Source of the DNA: a virus
IMG/VR virus record: IMGVR_UViG_3300026078_000019
Location: 1-64,000 of that record
Strand: one strand, 5' to 3'
DNA: 64,000 nucleotides
In this document: positions 8,244-15,583 of the stretch, piece by piece
How positions within the stretch are numbered: position 1 is the first letter of the stretch
How the letters are laid out: every line of letters begins with the position of its first letter
Notes under the pieces: generated by a model
Databases searched by the model: none
The model's input: only the letters and a program-made list of their open reading frames with translations
What the model was told of the DNA's origin: nothing
Made by a program: the position numbers and the translations under genes

Positions 8244-8558
8244 ATGCTCTTCATCATCATGGCTGCTGTCCTTCTCGTCGCGCTCGTCGCTCCGAGTTGG
8301 GAGCGGTTCGAAGAGCGCGAGATCGCACATCGTCAGACCTTGTCGGTGTGCGACTCATCAGGCCCCGAAGTTGGGCCGATCGCTGAGTGCGGGGAACGGT
8401 CCAGCGCGCCCCAAGTTATGGCGCTGGCGCATCGATACCACGCGAGGTGGTACACCGGGTCCACAGCCCGCCATACTCGGGCGGGGTTCGGTCCCCGCAA
8501 TCCACGGGGGAGCCAGGAAGGGTTCCCCTGTGGATCCGTGTTTCTGTTCTGGGCCTGA
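8244..8558 (+). CDS. Doubtful membrane-anchored ORF overlapping structured RNA
   Basis: ATG 8244 opens a 104-codon frame whose first 17 residues are hydrophobic (MLFIIMAAVLLVALVAP). The remainder is low-quality: it runs through several strong hairpins (8401-8534) and ends 8 bases inside the tmRNA. The SD is poor. It could be a short membrane protein, but the distal part may be an open frame by chance over structured RNA. Confidence 0.3.
   Translation: MLFIIMAAVLLVALVAPSWERFEEREIAHRQTLSVCDSSGPEVGPIAECGERSSAPQVMALAHRYHARWYTGSTARHTRAGFGPRNPRGSQEGFPCGSVFLFWA
8401..8500 (+). other. Run of strong hairpins upstream of tmRNA
   Basis: Consecutive perfect stems occur: CCAGCGC/GCGCTGG, TACCAC/GTGGTA, GCCCG/CGGGC and GCGGGG/CCCCGC with loop TTCGGT. 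The last looks like a T-arm but its loop is one base short, and no matching acceptor stem is found, so I do not call a tRNA. It may be an unrecognised structured RNA or a 5' leader of the tmRNA precursor. Confidence 0.35.
8502..8534 (+). terminator. 14-bp hairpin just before tmRNA
   Basis: The stem runs from TCCACGGGGG to the complementary CCCCTGTGGA with only GU wobbles as imperfections, and a short A/G loop. The following bases TCCGTGTTTCTGTTCT are moderately T-rich. It could terminate upstream transcription or act as a processing signal 16 bases before the tmRNA 5' end. Confidence 0.4.
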
Positions 8559-8937
8559 CAGGTTTCGACGTGGTTGACGACGACTGTGTTGCGTGCAGGA
8601 GTTGATCGGTGGGCTCCTCTAAAAGCCGATCATCTGTAGCTGCGAACGATTCGAGCTACGCCCAGGCCCGAGCGGCCTGAGCCGTTGGGGTAGGTGGTCC
8701 GATTCGCCTATCCCGACGTCATTCAAGTCGGCACAACCTCTCACAGTGCGATCAGTGTGAGAGGCCGCGGCAGTAGATCTGATCGATGGTGGAGGATTCG
8801 CGGGCAACCGTGCATCCCTCGGAGAGAGCAGGCAACGCAGCTCACGCACTCCGTTATCAAGGCGTAAGAGCGCTGCTACGCACGTAGACGCACAGAAGAA
8901 GCAATCGCGGACCCGGGTTCGATTCCCGGCAGGTCCA
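8551..8937 (+). ncRNA. ssrA: Transfer-messenger RNA (tmRNA)
   Basis: The tmRNA rescues stalled ribosomes by acting as tRNA-Ala and then as mRNA for a degradation tag. The ends pair perfectly: GGGCCTG (8551-8557) with CAGGTCC (8930-8936), including the G3-U70 wobble recognised by alanyl-tRNA synthetase and discriminator A73. The T-arm CCGGG-TTCGATT-CCCGG is canonical. Helix P2 is present: TGCGTGCAG (8590-8598) pairs with CTGCTACGCA (8873-8882) with one bulge. Pseudoknot PK1 is visible (AGGAG/CTCCT interleaved with GATCGG/CCGATC). The tag frame starts at GCG 8642 after GTAGCT and encodes ANDSSYAQARAA, then TGA (8678-8680). CCA is not encoded. Confidence 0.93.
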
Positions 8938-8939
8938 TC

Positions 8940-9116
8940 GGCGCTGAATCAGGTGATGAGGGAACAACATCGAAGGCGAAGATCATCAGGGTCTGAAGAG
9001 TTCATGCCGCACCTCTACTTGCCCGCGGCCACTGATCTCAAAGTTGTAATACCAAAAGCAAACCCCCTGGTGTTCGAGTCCCGGTGCCCTTGGAGGTTCA
9101 AGTCCTCCCAGCGTCT
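8940..9116 (+). ncRNA. tRNA-like RNA of unusual length (about 177 nt)
   Basis: A canonical T-arm (GGAGG-TTCAAGT-CCTCC, 9092-9108) is followed by CAGCGTC (9109-9115), which pairs with GGCGCTG at 8940-8946 through seven pairs with one GU. The 5' strand begins three bases after the tmRNA. The total length is about 100 nt too long for a tRNA and I could not place a standard D-arm or anticodon arm. An internal stem TCAG+TGATGA/TCATCA+CTGA (8949-8996) is also strong. It could be a tRNA with an insertion or a different tRNA-like RNA. Confidence 0.4.
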
Positions 9117-9274
9117 GAGGTGCAACATGCGCTAGTAACCATGTGATCTAAGGGTGACGGTTCCTGGTTGCGGTAGTAGAGTGACTTCGTCACGCGCATC
9201 ATGCGTCCCGTGTTCAACGAATAGTTGGAGGCTGATCATGACGCCGCGGGAGTAACGACCCGCATACAACCTGC
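9117..9274. other. Intergenic stretch without an identified gene
   Basis: There is no ORF with an SD. Small hairpins occur (GTGAC-TTC-GTCAC near 9181, ACGC/GCGT near 9193), but no T-arm with matching acceptor. It may be the 3' trailer of the RNA cluster, which ends at the terminator at 9275. Confidence 0.4.
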
Positions 9275-9344
9275 CGAAGGGCCCGCCGGCATCGCGCCGA
9301 TCCGGGCCCTTCGATTTTGCTCCTATCAGCTAACGGAGGATCCA
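9275..9344 (+). terminator. Terminator followed by CTATCAG promoter-like element
   Basis: A 10-bp stem CGAAGGGCCC/GGGCCCTTCG (9275-9284 with 9304-9313) is followed by ATTTTGC. CTATCAG follows at 9323-9329, then GGAGGATCCA and the ATG at 9345. It closes the RNA cluster and starts the next gene block. Confidence 0.75.
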
Positions 9345-10235
9345 ATGAGTGCATCGTTCATCACGTTCAAGAACCACGCCGGCTGGATGGTGCGCGGCAA
9401 CGCGGTGGTGCCTCGTCCTTCGGGCGCCTCGCACATGGAAGCCGTGGCGTATCTGGTCTCGCAGGTGGAGACCGGCGGGAAGTTCGGCACGGTGCAGAGC
9501 TACGACGGCGCCGGGATGAGCGCGGGCCTGCTCCACAACGTGGCCGTGCTGCCCTCCACGATGACGCAGGGCGACCTCTGGCTGCTCATCGCCCACATGC
9601 GCGACGCCGTCGGGTCCCTGGGCATCGTGGGGGTCAAGATGGCGGCGGCGGGTTGGGCGCTCACCGCGGGCGGCGTGCTGATGAAGGGCGGCAAGCAGGT
9701 CACCGGCGCCGAGATCCGACAGGAGTTCGTCGGATCGCCCGACGGCAATGGGCTGCCCGGTTACACCCGCGGCAAGGAATGGGCGGAGGGCTTCAGCCTC
9801 CTCTTCTCCGATCCCTCGACGTTCGATACCCAGATCGCGTTCGCCATCCTGTGGTTGGCGAAGGGCAAGGCGGCGACCGAGCAGCAGGCGTACGCGAAGT
9901 TCGGGATAAGCGGTGATCTCAAGCTCGTGCTACGTTCGCAGCTTCAGCCCGAGATCGACATGGCGATGTCGGTCTACCATTGCTTCAGCGTGAACGCGCC
10001 GACGCCTGCGGCCGACATCCTCATGCAGGCCCTGGCGCACTACGGCAGTGGTGCCACCGCTCCACACGACTTCGCCAAGGACCTGATCAGCCGGTTCGGC
10101 AAGAGCGACTTCGCGCGCTGGCACGACGACCCGCAGGACCAGGGCAGCCGCTACGACTCCACCCGAGTCGCGGTGGAGAAGAGCGGGCTCTGGTCGCTCG
10201 ACCTCGTCCACGCCCTCATGCCGCGAAACCTTTGA
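9345..10235 (+). CDS. Possible lysozyme-fold peptidoglycan hydrolase (296 aa)
   Basis: ATG 9345 has GGAGG and begins a gene block. The segment GTVQSYDGAGMSAGLLHN (near residue 46) resembles the motif in phage virion lysozyme-like proteins where a Tyr-Asp pair precedes S-x-G-x-L-Q/H. The rest is helical (LLIAHMRDAVGSLGIVG, ILWLAKGKAATEQQAYAKFG). No signal peptide is seen. The assignment rests on one motif and is tentative; it may instead be a virion or effector-like protein. Confidence 0.75.
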   Translation: MSASFITFKNHAGWMVRGNAVVPRPSGASHMEAVAYLVSQVETGGKFGTVQSYDGAGMSAGLLHNVAVLPSTMTQGDLWLLIAHMRDAVGSLGIVGVKMAAAGWALTAGGVLMKGGKQVTGAEIRQEFVGSPDGNGLPGYTRGKEWAEGFSLLFSDPSTFDTQIAFAILWLAKGKAATEQQAYAKFGISGDLKLVLRSQLQPEIDMAMSVYHCFSVNAPTPAADILMQALAHYGSGATAPHDFAKDLISRFGKSDFARWHDDPQDQGSRYDSTRVAVEKSGLWSLDLVHALMPRNL

Positions 10236-10636
10236 TCAGCCTCGACATCGTTCCTGACTTCGGGAACCGCATCAGGTTCGTGCAGTGCCTCACCCACGAT
10301 CTGTCACGCCGGTACTACGGGTACCCGGTGTATCTCGTGGGTGGGGCTCTTCGCGACCTACCGAACGAGCCCAGAGACTTCGACCTCGTCATCGTCTTGC
10401 CCGATGATGCCTGGCGATCGTTGTACTACGGGTCGTATGACGACTGGAGAGCCGGCCGCAACATCACGAACGAGTGCTGGCTGCGCTGGGCGCGCGACTG
10501 CGCGAAGCAGAGCGAGGAGATGAGCACGACGTATCGAACCACCTTCGACATCCGAACGCAGCACGAGGAGATGGCGAAGCTGTACGCCGACAAGCCGAGG
10601 CTGAGACTGAGCAAGGAGATCATACCGAACAGATAG
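10232..10636 (+). CDS. Nucleotidyltransferase-fold protein (134 aa)
   Basis: The segment YLVGGALRDLPNEPRDFDLV near residues 32-51 matches the head-domain signature of the poly(A) polymerase/CCA-adding family (LVGGxxRD...DxD). The length covers only the catalytic head, so it is not a full CCA-adding enzyme. The start is TTG 10232, overlapping the previous stop; an in-frame GTG further in is possible. The substrate is unknown; terminal nucleotide addition to RNA is one option given the RNA genes upstream. Confidence 0.75.
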   Translation: MISLDIVPDFGNRIRFVQCLTHDLSRRYYGYPVYLVGGALRDLPNEPRDFDLVIVLPDDAWRSLYYGSYDDWRAGRNITNECWLRWARDCAKQSEEMSTTYRTTFDIRTQHEEMAKLYADKPRLRLSKEIIPNR

Positions 10637-10643
10637 GAGGCCT

Positions 10644-11063
10644 ATGCGCCTTGCAGAGGAGTGGCGCGAGGTGGAGCGACCCGATGTCGCGACCACCTGC
10701 TCCCGCACCACGTGGTGCCAGGCGATGGCGGTAGCCCTCGAAGAGGAAGCGAACCCGCACCGCAAGGGCTTCTCGGTCTATGCGATCGAGACCCGCAACC
10801 ACAACATCCGTGTCATCGGCATCGTGTACAAGAAGGCCCCCGCTGATCGGGGCGTCTTCTTGAACAAGTGCCCGTGGTGCGGCCGCAAGATCTTGTGGGA
10901 AACGTCGAAGGAGGAGATGCAGCGTGCACGAGAAAGAGATCGAAGAAAAGAAGAAGCCCGAAGCAGAGAAGACCGACCGCCCGCTGACGGACGCAGAAAA
11001 GGCCAAGGGCAGGTCCCCCGGGTACTGGGAGCGAAGCGCCGCAGATCAGTGGGCCGAAGATAG
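10644..11063 (+). CDS. Hypothetical protein with CxxC knuckle (139 aa)
   Basis: ATG 10644 has TAGGAGG upstream. Up to about residue 95 it looks like a real protein, with FLNKCPWCGRKILW forming a half zinc ribbon. The last 45 residues are Arg-rich and overlap the next gene in another frame, so that tail may be translated without being functionally constrained. Confidence 0.65.
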   Translation: MRLAEEWREVERPDVATTCSRTTWCQAMAVALEEEANPHRKGFSVYAIETRNHNIRVIGIVYKKAPADRGVFLNKCPWCGRKILWETSKEEMQRARERDRRKEEARSREDRPPADGRRKGQGQVPRVLGAKRRRSVGRR

Positions 11064-11097
11064 GCGTCTGGGTATCCTGGACTGGGACGGCACCTGA
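10924..11097 (+). CDS. Small charged protein overlapping the previous gene (57 aa)
   Basis: GTG 10924 follows GAAGGAGGAG, a near-perfect SD. It encodes a charged helix (HEKEIEEKKKPEAEKTDRP) and then a compact end with YWERSAADQWAEDRRLG, typical of small phage proteins. It overlaps the upstream ORF by 140 bases in a different frame and shares TGATG with the next gene. The strong SD makes it likely genuine. Confidence 0.65.
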   Translation: MHEKEIEEKKKPEAEKTDRPLTDAEKAKGRSPGYWERSAADQWAEDRRLGILDWDGT

Positions 11098-11324
11098 TGG
11101 GTGACAAGAAGATGATCGACTTCGCGAACTGCGAAGTCGTGGGAGAGCGCGGTACTTCACTGGAGATCGTGGTGCCGCTGACCAAGGATGGGAGCCGACG
11201 CAAGACTGTCTGGATCCCCCGCAAGATGATCGGAGAGGAGTCGGAGTGCTTCGATTACGACGAGAACCGCAAGGGCAAGCTCTTCATTCCGGAGTGGCTG
11301 GCGAAAGATCGGGGGCTGATGTGA
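11097..11324 (+). CDS. Hypothetical protein (75 aa)
   Basis: A small beta-rich protein (LEIVVPLTKDGSRRKTVWIP) whose start overlaps the previous TGA. Its stop overlaps the GTG start of the next gene. Function unknown. Confidence 0.75.
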   Translation: MGDKKMIDFANCEVVGERGTSLEIVVPLTKDGSRRKTVWIPRKMIGEESECFDYDENRKGKLFIPEWLAKDRGLM

Positions 11325-11737
11325 GTCCGAGTGACCGGCTCGTCGTGATCTTGTCGTACGCCGCGCTCCTGCTCTGTGCGTTCGGGCTCTACGGGGCGTA
11401 CGACTTCTTCAGGCAGCGCCCGTTCCCGCGACGCGACGTCACGGTGTCGGTCCAGGCGAGCCCCGATGACCCGTACTTCGACGTCAGCGAGCACCTCGTC
11501 CAGCAGGTGCTCGACCGGCTCAACGCCGTGAACCATCGCTACCACTTCGTGTTCGCGCACGAGGAGGACGACCCCGACCTCATCGTGATCTGGGGCACGT
11601 CTCGCCCGATGTGCCAGCAGATGCCGTGGGGCATAGAGATAGGCGTGCCGGAGGGCACGCAACCACAGATGCAGGGCTACCTGCGTTCAAGCCTGATCAA
11701 CTGTTTGGTACATCCGGTGGAGGTAGACGTCGAATGA
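11321..11737 (+). CDS. Membrane-anchored protein (138 aa)
   Basis: GTG 11321 opens an N-terminal transmembrane anchor (LVVILSYAALLLCAFGLYGA) followed by an extracytoplasmic domain with FDVSEHLVQQVLDRLNAV. The layout, anchor then helix then a DPDLIVIWG strand, recalls the propart of the matrixin-like protein at 49940, but there is no HExxH here. Not recognised with certainty. Confidence 0.7.
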   Translation: MSPSDRLVVILSYAALLLCAFGLYGAYDFFRQRPFPRRDVTVSVQASPDDPYFDVSEHLVQQVLDRLNAVNHRYHFVFAHEEDDPDLIVIWGTSRPMCQQMPWGIEIGVPEGTQPQMQGYLRSSLINCLVHPVEVDVE

Positions 11738-12342
11738 AGATCTTTGACAGGCACCGACTTTATGTCGCATCGAGCTGGCGCAACACGTTCTATGAAGCGA
11801 TCTTGCCACAACTGCGCGAGCATCACGATTGCTACGACTTCAGGAATCCGTTGTCTGGTGGTCCGATTCCGCCCGACGGCGTGAGCCCGACGGGCTTCCG
11901 CTGGCTCGACGCGAACCCGGAGTTCAAGATCATGCATCCCAACGCATTGGTGATGTATCGAGACATGCTGAAGCACGAGATCTCGCAGCGTAGCTTCGCC
12001 GCAGACTTTGGGGCGATGAAGTGGGCGGACACCTGCGTGCTCGTGCTGCCGTGCGGACGTAGCGCGCACATCGAAGCCGGCTGGATGGCAGGATCTGGAC
12101 GCAAGCTCGTCGTCTACATGCCGCCGGTGAACCAATACTGCTGGGACTGCGGGGGCGAGGGTAAGCAGGGGCAGTACAATCACTTGGTGTGCACTACGTG
12201 CAAGGGTACGGGCTTCCTCACGCCGCAATGGGAGTTCGAGCCCGAGCTGATGTACCTCGTGGGCGGCGACCCCGGGCTGATCTGCTTCACCATCGAGGAG
12301 GTTCTGGCCAGGATCAGGGTGGGTGATGAACAATCACCGTAA
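11734..12342 (+). CDS. Nucleoside 2-deoxyribosyltransferase-like protein with zinc-finger insert (202 aa)
   Basis: The fold signatures of the NDT/DUF4406 group are visible: an N-terminal LYVASSWRN strand, then WADTCVLVLPCGRSAHIEAG with the Glu expected at the catalytic position, and GRKLVVYM. An insert of about 30 residues carries two DnaJ-type CxxCxGxG motifs (CWDCGGEG and CTTCKGTG), so it probably binds zinc. Family members cleave or exchange the base of deoxynucleosides or deoxynucleotides; here it could act in base salvage or modification. Start ATG 11734 overlaps the previous stop. Confidence 0.75.
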   Translation: MKIFDRHRLYVASSWRNTFYEAILPQLREHHDCYDFRNPLSGGPIPPDGVSPTGFRWLDANPEFKIMHPNALVMYRDMLKHEISQRSFAADFGAMKWADTCVLVLPCGRSAHIEAGWMAGSGRKLVVYMPPVNQYCWDCGGEGKQGQYNHLVCTTCKGTGFLTPQWEFEPELMYLVGGDPGLICFTIEEVLARIRVGDEQSP

Positions 12343-12706
12343 GCTCTGGAGACCGCGCCTGCCGCCGAGAGAAGGCGGAGCGTGCGCGGGCTGCCCCTTC
12401 GGCACCGACAACAACAAGCAGTTCGGCACCATCCTCACCAAGCTGCGACAGAAGAACCACGACCCACGTCCCGTCACGGACGAAGAGATCCAGTGGGCGC
12501 GCGACGAGGTGAAGCGGGAGCGCGACATGATGGGAGGCGACTTCGCCTGCCACGCCAGCGTGTACGGCGCAGGGACGGAGGAGCGCGACGTCGAGCACCA
12601 CCGGCAGTGCCCGGGCGCCTCGGAGTACTACGTGAAACAGGGCGAGATCCTCTATCAGCAGAAGGAGAAACATGCTGAGAGGACGCGTCGCAAGCGATCT
12701 GCCTAA
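12326..12706 (+). CDS. Cys/His-containing hypothetical protein (126 aa)
   Basis: The N-terminus has GGACAGCPFG, a compact CxxC, with further Cys at FACHAS and RQCP and His nearby, arranged as a possible metal site. The C-terminus is basic. It overlaps the previous gene by 17 bases and the next by 35. Not recognised. Confidence 0.7.
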   Translation: MNNHRKLWRPRLPPREGGACAGCPFGTDNNKQFGTILTKLRQKNHDPRPVTDEEIQWARDEVKRERDMMGGDFACHASVYGAGTEERDVEHHRQCPGASEYYVKQGEILYQQKEKHAERTRRKRSA

Positions 12707-12992
12707 GCGCTATTCGCACCTCGAAGCCAGCCCTGTCTTCAGTCACAACTGGGGCCGGGGCTGGCTCGGGTACTACATCATCGGAGACACCACACAGATC
12801 TGGTTCGTGTTCCCGGACGGCGGAGCGATCGAGGTCGACTACCAGGACATCCTGGCGTATGACGACCGACGCAACGGGCTGCTCTGGTTGATCTTTCGGG
12901 CAGAGTCGTATCTGCCCTTCGTGCTCGACCCGCCCGAGGGGGCGGTGGTATTCGAGCTACCTCCGGCACTACGGAGGCTGCTGGAGGAGTGA
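12672..12992 (+). CDS. Hypothetical protein (106 aa)
   Basis: ATG 12672 follows AGAAGGAGAAAC inside the end of the previous gene. Aromatic and beta-rich (WLGYYIIGDTTQIWFVFPDG). Its stop overlaps the start of the RecD2-like gene, suggesting coupling. Confidence 0.75.
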   Translation: MLRGRVASDLPKRYSHLEASPVFSHNWGRGWLGYYIIGDTTQIWFVFPDGGAIEVDYQDILAYDDRRNGLLWLIFRAESYLPFVLDPPEGAVVFELPPALRRLLEE

Positions 12993-14080
12993 TGGACGAG
13001 GAGAAGAAAGACGAGCAGGTCACGCTCAAGGGCGAGATCGTATCCATCTCTGCGAAGTTCTGGAACGATGGCTGGGGGTTCGGCGAGTTGCGTCCTTCGG
13101 ATGGCAAGCGCCTGAAGATCGTGGGCCAGCTCGAAGGCTTCCGCATGGGGATGCACGTCAGCATCGTGGGCCAGTACGTCCAGTCGGAGAAACACGGGCG
13201 CCAGCTCAAGGTCGAGACGATCGTCATGGACGATCCCTCTGATATGAAGGGTGTTCGGCAGTGGATCATCGACCGTATCCCTCAGATAGGTCCCAAGCGT
13301 GCCGACATCATCGCGCAACGTTGGGGTGATCGGCTCTGGGAAGTCATCGAGAAGACGCCGCACGATCTGCTGGAGATCGATGGCATTACGCCCGACCGTG
13401 TCGACGCCATCATCCGAGCGTGGACCGAGCACAAGAAGGACCGGGAGCTGTACGTCCCGTACTACGAGATCGGTCTGACGCATCGAGAGGCGCATTCTGC
13501 GGCCAAGGCAGAGTTGTCGGCGGAGAAGCTGAAGCGGGACCCGTTCGCACTCTACATGGAGATCGGCGGAATCAGCTTCGCCCGGAACGATTACCTCGCT
13601 TCGAAGGCGAACGCGTCGCGCACCGCTCCTTCGCGCCTCGTCTCTGCCATCCTCCAGGTTCTGAAGGAGGCCAGCTCTGACGGTCACATCGGAGCGGACG
13701 AGGACTGGATCGAGGAGAACGCGGCGGCGCTGGCGGGCGTCAACGCGCGCTATATCAGGGACGGGCTCATGATGGCGCTTCGGGACGAGCATGTGATCGC
13801 TGGGTTCGGGCTCATCATGCTGCCGCGGTATGCTGAAGCCGAGCGTGGAATCGCGGTCAAGATCACCAAGCTACTGGAGAACATCGATGTCGAACCTCAT
13901 CCTGGATCCCGATCAGGAGCTGGCAGTGCAGATGATGCTGACCAAGCGGGTCGGAGCAGTGACCGGAGGACCGGGCACCGGGAAGTCGACGATCCTTGGG
14001 AGCTTCCTGGATCGAGTGCAGAGTCGCTGGAGGGTGGCCCTGTGCGCACCAACGGGGAAGGCGGCGAAGCGGATCGCTGA
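12992..14080 (+). CDS. RecD2-like N-terminal domains (OB fold, helix-hairpin-helix, winged helix)
   Basis: Residues 1-75 resemble the OB-like N-domain of RecD2 and 83-140 contain helix-hairpin-helix repeats (PQIGPKRADII, LEIDGITPDRVDAI). A winged-helix-like region ends at YAEAERGIAVKITKLLEN (about residue 297). In RecD2 the helicase motor follows directly; here it continues in the +1 frame (gene at 13887). The last 65 residues of this ORF are an out-of-frame reading of the Walker A region and have no homology-like features. Either the gene is split into two subunits or a frameshift joins the parts. Confidence 0.8.
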   Translation: MDEEKKDEQVTLKGEIVSISAKFWNDGWGFGELRPSDGKRLKIVGQLEGFRMGMHVSIVGQYVQSEKHGRQLKVETIVMDDPSDMKGVRQWIIDRIPQIGPKRADIIAQRWGDRLWEVIEKTPHDLLEIDGITPDRVDAIIRAWTEHKKDRELYVPYYEIGLTHREAHSAAKAELSAEKLKRDPFALYMEIGGISFARNDYLASKANASRTAPSRLVSAILQVLKEASSDGHIGADEDWIEENAAALAGVNARYIRDGLMMALRDEHVIAGFGLIMLPRYAEAERGIAVKITKLLENIDVEPHPGSRSGAGSADDADQAGRSSDRRTGHREVDDPWELPGSSAESLEGGPVRTNGEGGEADR

Positions 14081-15104
14081 AGTCACGGAGCACGAGGCGT
14101 TCACCGTGCACCGCCTCCTCGGCGGCAAGCCGCGAGGCGGCGTGTGGCAGTTCGACTTCAACGAAACGAACCCCTTGAGCCACGAGATCGTGGTGTGCGA
14201 TGAAGCCTCGATGCTGGATGCGGAGACGTGTGAGTCCCTGCTTGCCGCAGTGAACGTGATGCGAACGCGCGTCTTCTTCATCGGAGATGCGGACCAGCTC
14301 CCCAGCGTGGGACCGGGACAGGTGTTCTACGATCTGCTCAACAGCGACCGCCTGCCCACCATCCGGCTCAAGACCGTGCATCGCTCGGCGCTGAAGTCTT
14401 GGGTGTGCCGCAACGCACCCTACATTCTGAACGGCGATCTCGATATTCACACGCCGGCGGAGGACTTCAGGTACTACCAGATCGATGATGCCGAGGTTCT
14501 TGCGAACAACGTGGTGAAGCTGGTGACCGAGAAGATGCCGGCTGCCGGCGTGACGAACATCCAGGTGCTTGCGCCGCAGAACGGCGGCAGCCTCGGTATC
14601 GAGACGCTCAACAACTACCTTCAGTCCAAGATCAATCCCATAGATGGTAGGCACGACGCGCAGTGGCGCGTTCGTACGGGCAACGGCACGACGTATCAGC
14701 TTCGGGCGAAAGACCGCGTCCTGGCGACGGAGAACGACTACGACCGTTTCGTCTTCAACGGCGAGATCGGGGTAGTCACCGACGTCGACAACGAGCGTGG
14801 GCGTCTCAGCATCGACTTCGACGGTCGTCACGTGGAGTACGATCGAGAGTCGGCGAAGACCCTCCGCCTCGCCTATGCGCTCACGGTGCACAAGGCGCAG
14901 GGCTCGGAGTGGGACTGGGTGGTCGTGGTGTGCCACGGCATGCACGACTACATGTGGAGCCAGCAGCTTCTGTACACCGCGGTCACCCGAGCGAAGAAGG
15001 GTGTCGTGATCGTGGGCAACAATGAAGGGCTGAGCGCGGCGCTCAGTAACGACGAGCCGCGCCGGAGGATGACTACTCTGGCAGATCGGCTTCAGCTCAA
15101 GTAG
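13887..15104 (+). CDS. RecD2-type SF1B helicase motor
   Basis: A 5'-3' DNA helicase core. Motifs seen: LDPDQELAV (Q-motif) at the start, Walker A TGGPGTGKST near 26-35, Walker B VVCDEASM, motif III FIGDADQLPSVGPGQV, then an inserted SH3-like RAKDRVLATENDYDRFVFNG..., motif V LTVHKAQGSEWDWV and motif VI YTAVTRAKKGVVIVG. At 405 residues it is the motor only; the usual N-terminal domains are in the preceding ORF, one frame back. ATG 13887 has CTGGAG 8 bases upstream, so independent translation is possible. Confidence 0.92.
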   Translation: MSNLILDPDQELAVQMMLTKRVGAVTGGPGTGKSTILGSFLDRVQSRWRVALCAPTGKAAKRIAEVTEHEAFTVHRLLGGKPRGGVWQFDFNETNPLSHEIVVCDEASMLDAETCESLLAAVNVMRTRVFFIGDADQLPSVGPGQVFYDLLNSDRLPTIRLKTVHRSALKSWVCRNAPYILNGDLDIHTPAEDFRYYQIDDAEVLANNVVKLVTEKMPAAGVTNIQVLAPQNGGSLGIETLNNYLQSKINPIDGRHDAQWRVRTGNGTTYQLRAKDRVLATENDYDRFVFNGEIGVVTDVDNERGRLSIDFDGRHVEYDRESAKTLRLAYALTVHKAQGSEWDWVVVVCHGMHDYMWSQQLLYTAVTRAKKGVVIVGNNEGLSAALSNDEPRRRMTTLADRLQLK

Positions 15105-15113
15105 GGAGGGCAC

Positions 15114-15221
15114 ATGGATAAGATCGTGCTTTTCGTGATCATCGTCGGGGTCGGGGTTTACATCGTGTGGAACTGGGACCCGAGCCGTCCCTACAACCCG
15201 GACGAGGATCGCTTTCTGTGA
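15114..15221 (+). CDS. 35-residue single-pass membrane peptide
   Basis: ATG 15114 has GTAGGGAGGG upstream. The product has a hydrophobic N-terminus (IVLFVIIVGVGVYIVW) followed by a polar tail WDPSRPYNPDEDRFL. Its stop overlaps the GTG of the SLOG gene. Small membrane proteins of this type are common in phages; its role is unknown. Confidence 0.7.
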   Translation: MDKIVLFVIIVGVGVYIVWNWDPSRPYNPDEDRFL

Positions 15222-15571
15222 GAGTCATCATCGCGGGTAGCCGCGACATTAAGGACATGGCTCACGTAGAAGCAGCGATCGCAGCCTCTGGCTACCACAT
15301 CACTGAGGTGGTGAGCGGAGGTGCCCGCGGTGTCGATTCGTTGGGCGAGGAGTGGGCGCTGCTCAACAAGGTCCGGCTCGGTCCGGACTTCAGCGTGCCC
15401 GACTACGAGTGGAAGAAGGATCCGTACGGCGCAGGCCACAAGCGCAACGGCCGCATGGCGCGCTACGCTGAGGCCCTCATCGCGGTGTGGGACGGTGATA
15501 GCGGAGGAACCAGAAACATGATCGAGCAAGCTCGTGCACACGGACTGCTCGTATTCGTCTATCGTGTGTGA
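15218..15571 (+). CDS. SLOG-family protein (DUF2493/YspA-like, 117 aa)
   Basis: The start VRVIIAGSRDI and the core VVSGGARGVDSLGEEWA match the nucleotide-sugar-binding Rossmann-like SLOG fold, followed by the typical GHKRNGRMARYAEALIAVWDG. Family members sense or process NAD-derived or nucleotide ligands; in phages the role is unclear. Start is GTG 15218. Confidence 0.85.
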   Translation: MRVIIAGSRDIKDMAHVEAAIAASGYHITEVVSGGARGVDSLGEEWALLNKVRLGPDFSVPDYEWKKDPYGAGHKRNGRMARYAEALIAVWDGDSGGTRNMIEQARAHGLLVFVYRV

Positions 15572-15583
15572 GAGGAGAGAATC

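Noticed and set aside
8467-8497. Second tRNA upstream of the tmRNA
   Set aside because: A 5-bp stem with a 7-nt loop and a T-arm-like hairpin adjoin, but the T-loop is 6 nt, there is no U33 and no acceptor stem could be paired.
9140-9240. A tRNA between 9140 and 9240 (D-loop-like GGTAGTAGAG)
   Set aside because: No T-arm closes with 5 bp and no acceptor pairing was found.
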